Assembly: GCA_023382675.1 (NCBI GenBank)
Contig: JAHDWN010000024.1
Coordinates: forward strand, 1-53,314
Origin: Anaerolineae bacterium
Lineage (GTDB): Bacteria; Chloroflexota; Anaerolineae; Aggregatilineales; Phototrophicaceae
DNA length: 53,314 nt
Direction: 5' to 3'
A program made the position numbers and the translations under genes. The notes under the pieces were generated by a model that made no database searches, was not told the DNA's origin, and saw only the letters and a program-made list of their open reading frames with translations. Positions 48,876 to 53,314 of this stretch are shown here, one piece after another (position 1 is the first letter of the stretch; each line of letters starts with the position of its first letter).

Positions 48876-51065
48876 ATGACTATTGTCGTTCATCCAGATG
48901 CGCTCGTCTCCCTCATCAACGGCGACCACGGCGCTCCTTATGACATCCTTGGACCGCACCAAATCAGCGAGAAGGAAGTGTCGATCCGCACCTTCCGCCC
49001 CTGGGCGCGTGAAGTCTCGCTCGTTCTGTCGAAAGGCAAACCGAAGCCGATGCAGCGGCTGCACGACGAAGGCTTTTTTGAGATCACCCTCCCCGGCAAG
49101 ATCGACGATCTCAAATATCACTTCGAGGCCATCACCGACGAGGGCCAGAAAGAGACCTATCACGATCCCTATGCCTTCCCGCCACAGCTGACCGAATATG
49201 ATCTGTATCTGCTCGGTGAAGGCAAACACCTCTACAGCTACGAAAAGCTGGGCGCGCACATCCGCGAAATCGACGGCGTGACCGGCACGCTCTTCGCTGT
49301 CTGGGCGCCGAATGCCTACCGGGTCAGCGTCGTCGGCGATTTCAACCGCTGGGATTCGCGCGTGAACGCCATGTCGATGCAAGGCCAGGGCTTCTGGGAG
49401 ATTTTCATTCCAGGCATCGGCGAAGGCGCGATTTATCGTTACGATATCCGTTCGCGCAACCTCGGCTACCGCGCCGAAAAGAGCGATCCCTACGGTTTCT
49501 ACAGCGAAGTACGCCCGAGGAATGCCAGCATCGTCACCGATCTCAGCCAGCATGAATGGGGCGACGCGGACTGGATGGAACAGCGCGCCCACACCAACCT
49601 GCTGCAACGCCCGGTCAGCCTCTACGAGCTGCACCTCGGCTCCTGGCGGCGCACCGCCGAAAACGAATGGATGAACTACCGCGATCTGGCGCACTGGCTG
49701 GCGAATTACTGCGTCGATATGGGCTACACCCACATCGAGCTAATGCCCGTCGCCGAGCATCCTTTTGACGCCTCCTGGGGCTACCAGGTCACAGGCTACT
49801 ACGCGCCGACCAGCCGTTATGGCAGCCCGACCGACTTCAAGTATTTCGTCGATTACCTGCACCAGCACGGCATCGGCATCATCCTCGATTGGGTGCCGGC
49901 GCACTTCCCCAAAGATGGTCACGCCCTCGGCTATTTCGATGGCACCCATCTCTACGAGCACGCCGATCCACGCCAGGGTGAGCACCCGGATTGGGGCACG
50001 TACATCTTTAATTACGGGCGCAACGAAGTCCGCAACTTCCTGATTTCGAACGCGCTCTTCTGGCTCAATGAGTATCACATCGACGGCCTGCGCGTGGATG
50101 CGGTCGCCTCGATGATCTACCTGGATTATTCGCGCAAGGATGGCGAATGGGTGCCCAACGAGCACGGCGGCAACGAAAACCTCGCCGCCATCGCTTTTAT
50201 GCGCGAACTCAACGAGATCGTCCACCGCGAAGCGCCCGGCGCGGTCACCGTCGCCGAAGAATCGACCGCCTGGGCGATGGTCTCGCGCCCGACCTACGTC
50301 GGCGGCCTTGGCTTCACCTTCAAGTGGAACATGGGCTGGATGCACGACACGCTCGAATACTTCCACAAAGACCCGATCTACCGCCGCTACCATCACGGCA
50401 CGCTGACGTTTTCGATGATCTACGCCTTCAACGAGAACTTCGTGCTGGCGCTCTCGCACGACGAAGTCGTCCACGGCAAAGGTTCGCTGCTGGACAAGAT
50501 GCCCGGCGACATCTGGCAGAAATTCGCCAACCTGCGCCTGCTCTTCGCCTACCAATACACCCACCCCGGCAAGAAGCTCAACTTCATGGGCCAGGAGTTC
50601 GCCCAGTGGCAGGAATGGCGCATGGCGACCAGCATCGACTGGCATCTGCTCGATTACCCTATGCACCAGGGTGTCCAGCGGCTCGTGCGCGACCTGAACA
50701 AGCTCCTGCGCGAGCAGCCGCCGCTCTACGAGCACGACTTCGACCCGCACGGTTTCCGCTGGATTGACGCCAATGACGGCGACAGCAGCGTCCTCAGCTA
50801 CATTCGCTTCGCCGACGATCCCAAAGACTTCCTGGTCGTGGTCGCTAATTTCACGCCGGTGCCGCGCCAGGGCTACACCATTGGCGTGCCGGAGGCGGGT
50901 TTCTACGCCGAGTTGCTCAACAGCGACGCCGATGTCTACGGCGGCAGCAATCTGGGCAACAGCGGCGGCGTGCAGACGGAAGCCGCGCCGCATCACGGCT
51001 ACGATCAGAGCCTGCGTGTGACGATCCCGCCGCTGGGGCTGCTGGTCTTCAAGCGGCAGGCGTGA
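48876..51065 (+). CDS. glgB: 1,4-alpha-glucan branching enzyme
   Basis: A 729-residue GH13 enzyme that makes alpha-1,6 branches in glycogen. ATG 48876 fits the family start ([20 protein letters not shown]). Two N-terminal CBM48-like modules ([34 protein letters not shown]) precede the TIM barrel with DWVPAHFP, catalytic nucleophile D408 ([10 protein letters not shown]), acid/base E461 (VAEEST) and [12 protein letters not shown]. The C-terminal beta domain ends [11 protein letters not shown]. Length and domain order are normal for bacterial GlgB. No ribosome site of note (GAG only). It stands alone here; other glycogen genes are not in the window. Confidence 0.95.
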   Translation: MTIVVHPDALVSLINGDHGAPYDILGPHQISEKEVSIRTFRPWAREVSLVLSKGKPKPMQRLHDEGFFEITLPGKIDDLKYHFEAITDEGQKETYHDPYAFPPQLTEYDLYLLGEGKHLYSYEKLGAHIREIDGVTGTLFAVWAPNAYRVSVVGDFNRWDSRVNAMSMQGQGFWEIFIPGIGEGAIYRYDIRSRNLGYRAEKSDPYGFYSEVRPRNASIVTDLSQHEWGDADWMEQRAHTNLLQRPVSLYELHLGSWRRTAENEWMNYRDLAHWLANYCVDMGYTHIELMPVAEHPFDASWGYQVTGYYAPTSRYGSPTDFKYFVDYLHQHGIGIILDWVPAHFPKDGHALGYFDGTHLYEHADPRQGEHPDWGTYIFNYGRNEVRNFLISNALFWLNEYHIDGLRVDAVASMIYLDYSRKDGEWVPNEHGGNENLAAIAFMRELNEIVHREAPGAVTVAEESTAWAMVSRPTYVGGLGFTFKWNMGWMHDTLEYFHKDPIYRRYHHGTLTFSMIYAFNENFVLALSHDEVVHGKGSLLDKMPGDIWQKFANLRLLFAYQYTHPGKKLNFMGQEFAQWQEWRMATSIDWHLLDYPMHQGVQRLVRDLNKLLREQPPLYEHDFDPHGFRWIDANDGDSSVLSYIRFADDPKDFLVVVANFTPVPRQGYTIGVPEAGFYAELLNSDADVYGGSNLGNSGGVQTEAAPHHGYDQSLRVTIPPLGLLVFKRQA

Positions 51066-51215
51066 TCGCGATACCATGCAGTCTGAACCGACGGCGCTCA
51101 CCCCGCATCCCCGCCTATCGACGCGGTTGCCCAGCTCGATTGAACCGATAACGCGTTGGGGATGTGGTGCGTGCAGCGAATGGCAAGCGCGTCTTTAAGG
51201 ACAGGGGGATGAAAC

Positions 51216-53314
51216 ATGTTTCAACACGAGCCATTCGATTCAGTCACGCCGCTCGCCCAGGTGATGCACAAACTGCCGGTCTGCATCCTGATGGCGCTGC
51301 CGGATTACGTCACTCGTAATCCGAATGCGCCAATCTTCGACCTGACCAGCTCCATCAGCCACATCCTGCATTCGACGAATTGGGCAGGCACGCGGCACAT
51401 CTTCCAACCGCATTACTGGGCACCTGATTGGCCGGATACGCGCCTGGCCGCGCTGCCCCGCCCGGCTCACAACGAGCCGCCCAGCCCGGACATCGTTGGC
51501 AGGATCGGCGACTTCCCACCTGTTTTTACCCGCACGTTCGCGATCACACACTTCACGGGCCTGCTGGCGAGCAGCACGCACCTGGATCTGGGCGCAGGCC
51601 AGGTCCTGTCTGCGGATAAGCTGACGGATGCGCTGGAAGCACTCCAGACGCGCCTGTTCATCCTCCAGGTGCTGCCATCGGAATCGTTCCAGCGCGCGAA
51701 AAACCTGGCCGCAATGCTCGTCCGCCGAGGCATCCCGGCAGTGCTGGTCGTCCAGACGGACAATCAGATCGATCTCAACCAGTTCTTCTTGCAGATGTAC
51801 TTCAATCTCGCCCACGATCTGCCGCTGGTCGATATGGTGGGATATACGGACATCAACTCCCTGAACAGCGTCCAGGCCTATCTCGCGACCTGCGCCAACG
51901 CCGCCGAAGTGCTGAACCTGCGCGAATACCGCGCCGATATGCGCGCGCGCCTCCTCAACAGCCTGGACACGCTGCGCCCTCTGCAAGACAAGTTGCGCCC
52001 GATGTATGACGAACTCACCGACCGTGGCAGGCACACAACGGAAGCAGTCGAAGGTCTGTTTGGGGAGACAGATAGAGGCCTGAGCAGGGCCACAGCGGAC
52101 GCAGAGCGCGCATTGAATGACCTGGCGCGTATTCCCGAACGCTGGAATCATGAGAGCGAAGGCATTGTCCCCCTGTCACAGGTGGAGCAGCAAGCGCAGA
52201 TGGCCGAAGTCCAGGTCGGCGACCTGATAGCGCAATATCACTCGCTCCGGCGGCGCGCCGAGGACGAATTGCTCGGCGGCTCTGGCACATCAACCCGACG
52301 CAGCGCGGCACGCCCCGCGCCATCCGCACCGCCGCGCATGGCAGACGAGCCGCCTCAACCCAGGCAGCGCGGCGGTCATGCCGGTGCGATCCCAGACAGC
52401 GCGCCGCGCGCAGAAGCACCACCGGAACCTGAGGATGGCTGGTTGGGCGGCGACCGGGACGAGCCACCGCTGCCAGCCGCGCCGCTGCCAGGCGAGGCGA
52501 GCGAAGAGTCGCTGGACACCGGCTACGCGGAAGCAAACAACGACGATTCATGGCTCGACAGGGAAGACGCGCCAGCGAACGACCTTTTTGACGAGCTTTT
52601 CTCAGATGAAGACGAAGAAGCTGCCGCAGACGATATGTTTGATGAGCTTTTCGGCGAGGAGGATGAGGAGACCGCCCGGCATCCCGCAGCCGCCCCACTG
52701 GACGACCTGCGAGAAACAATCTTCCATGACGACGGCGGCGAGGAGGAAATGGCAGCCGGCGAAGCAGAACCGGAACAGCCGGAGGAACGCCTGCTCAATG
52801 CCAGCTTCGCCGAAGCTGACGGCGCAGACCAGCCTGCCGACACGGCGCTCACGGCAGGCGGCGCATACGACCTGCTGGTGGACGTTGGCCCCCGGCGCGA
52901 AGACACGCTCGTGACGTTCACACCGCAGGCCTTCTTCCCATTCAAGGCGCTCGATCCTGAGCTTGACGGCTACCTGATCGATGTCGTCTTTGTCAGCGAC
53001 GACTTCACACCGGCGACGGTTACGACGCAGATGTGGGTGCCCCGGCTGTCGGGGACGAGCCGCCCCATCGTCGATGGCAAACTCCAATCGCCGGGGCCGG
53101 TGGCGCTGCGCCTGACTGCCCCCGCGGCCGATCCGGAAGCAGCAGACGGCATCCGCCGTGCCTATGGCCGCCTCAACCTCTACTACGAGAACAACCTGCT
53201 GCAATCGGCGCTCGTCAATGCCGCCGTCTCGGCGCAGCCTGGCGCAGCCCTGGCAGAAGATGCGCGCCTCCGCGTTGACGTGGATTTTGTGCTGACGGCG
53301 ACCTACGCCGAGTT
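51216..53314 (+). CDS. CHAT-like (degenerate) protein with an acidic linker and a TCAD-like C-terminal domain (runs off the window)
   Basis: The frame from ATG 51216 is open to the end (699 codons so far). Residues ~105-210 resemble a CHAT/caspase-type domain (AITHFTGLLAS ... LDLGAGQVLSADKLTDALEA ... LVRRGIPAVLVVQTDNQID), but the catalytic 'GHG' His and the 'NAC' Cys are replaced (TGLL; LQVLPSES). A coil-rich part is followed by a low-complexity acidic stretch (~450-475) with two copies of FDELF-S/G-DED-type units, and then from ~548 YDLLVDVGPRREDTLVTFTP ... LYYENNLLQSALVNAAV. The last part recalls ternary-complex-associated domains found with CHAT proteins (name from memory). GGGGGA lies before the start. 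A role in a multi-protein conflict system is inference. Confidence 0.6.
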   Translation, partial: MFQHEPFDSVTPLAQVMHKLPVCILMALPDYVTRNPNAPIFDLTSSISHILHSTNWAGTRHIFQPHYWAPDWPDTRLAALPRPAHNEPPSPDIVGRIGDFPPVFTRTFAITHFTGLLASSTHLDLGAGQVLSADKLTDALEALQTRLFILQVLPSESFQRAKNLAAMLVRRGIPAVLVVQTDNQIDLNQFFLQMYFNLAHDLPLVDMVGYTDINSLNSVQAYLATCANAAEVLNLREYRADMRARLLNSLDTLRPLQDKLRPMYDELTDRGRHTTEAVEGLFGETDRGLSRATADAERALNDLARIPERWNHESEGIVPLSQVEQQAQMAEVQVGDLIAQYHSLRRRAEDELLGGSGTSTRRSAARPAPSAPPRMADEPPQPRQRGGHAGAIPDSAPRAEAPPEPEDGWLGGDRDEPPLPAAPLPGEASEESLDTGYAEANNDDSWLDREDAPANDLFDELFSDEDEEAAADDMFDELFGEEDEETARHPAAAPLDDLRETIFHDDGGEEEMAAGEAEPEQPEERLLNASFAEADGADQPADTALTAGGAYDLLVDVGPRREDTLVTFTPQAFFPFKALDPELDGYLIDVVFVSDDFTPATVTTQMWVPRLSGTSRPIVDGKLQSPGPVALRLTAPAADPEAADGIRRAYGRLNLYYENNLLQSALVNAAVSAQPGAALAEDARLRVDVDFVLTATYAE

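Overview
The window looks like a chromosomal piece of a high-GC bacterium, most likely Chloroflexota (Anaerolineae-like). The pointers are an F420-type (DDN-like) reductase, DUF4058, DUF433/DUF5615, a bacterial Mvh-Hdr complex, large PAS/7TM histidine kinases, and many short dispersed intergenic repeats. This assignment is by gene content only. No rRNA, tRNA or CRISPR array was seen.

Layout. 1-2425: end of a methyltransferase and an SLC13-type permease. 2562-12542 (+): formate dehydrogenase and molybdenum-cofactor block, with a Cys-type FDH catalytic subunit, MobA, a NuoE-NuoF fusion, a HoxU-like Fe-S subunit, FdhD, MoeA and a second MoeA fused to a periplasmic-binding-protein-like domain. 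12773-19293: mixed region with a DDN-like reductase, a thioredoxin/DUF4395 pair, DUF4058, a VOC protein, an ABC-2 exporter and a trans-sulfuration enzyme. 19612-23146: penicillin-acylase family enzyme, LysE exporter and a decayed DUF433/DUF5615 pair. 24085-26232: JAMM peptidase plus a ThiS-ThiF/MoeB-rhodanese fusion. 26274-30388: miscellaneous genes. 30449-38007 (-): hdrC-hdrB-hdrA-mvhD-mvhG-mvhA, a maturation protease and a cNMP-binding protein. 38490-48547: two flavodoxins, a PIN toxin/antitoxin pair and four histidine kinases. 48876-51065: glycogen branching enzyme. 51216-end: a degenerate CHAT-like protein that runs off the window.

How the genes fit. The FDH block would oxidise formate with NAD+ (or reduce CO2) and carries its own cofactor insertion genes. 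The Mvh-Hdr block would link H2 to ferredoxin and an unknown disulfide-type or other acceptor by flavin bifurcation. Together they suggest anaerobic or facultative H2/formate redox metabolism.

The most interesting signal is a pair of apparent cysteine-responsive transcription attenuators. At 14375-14581 (-) a consensus promoter is followed by a 26-codon ORF with clustered Cys codons and then an intrinsic terminator, ahead of DUF4395-thioredoxin. At 24048-24246 (+) a Cys-rich short ORF and a terminator precede the JAMM/sulfur-carrier genes. In both, a segment a few codons after the Cys cluster is complementary to the terminator loop and proximal 3' arm, as an antiterminator would be. Other notable items are strict 7-nt-period degenerate repeats in front of several genes, a 171-bp MITE-like element with perfect 10-bp inverted ends, a consensus TGTGA-N6-TCACA palindrome upstream of the hdr operon, a receiver protein without its phospho-acceptor Asp, and a LOV-like PAS that keeps the Cys but lacks FMN-contact residues.
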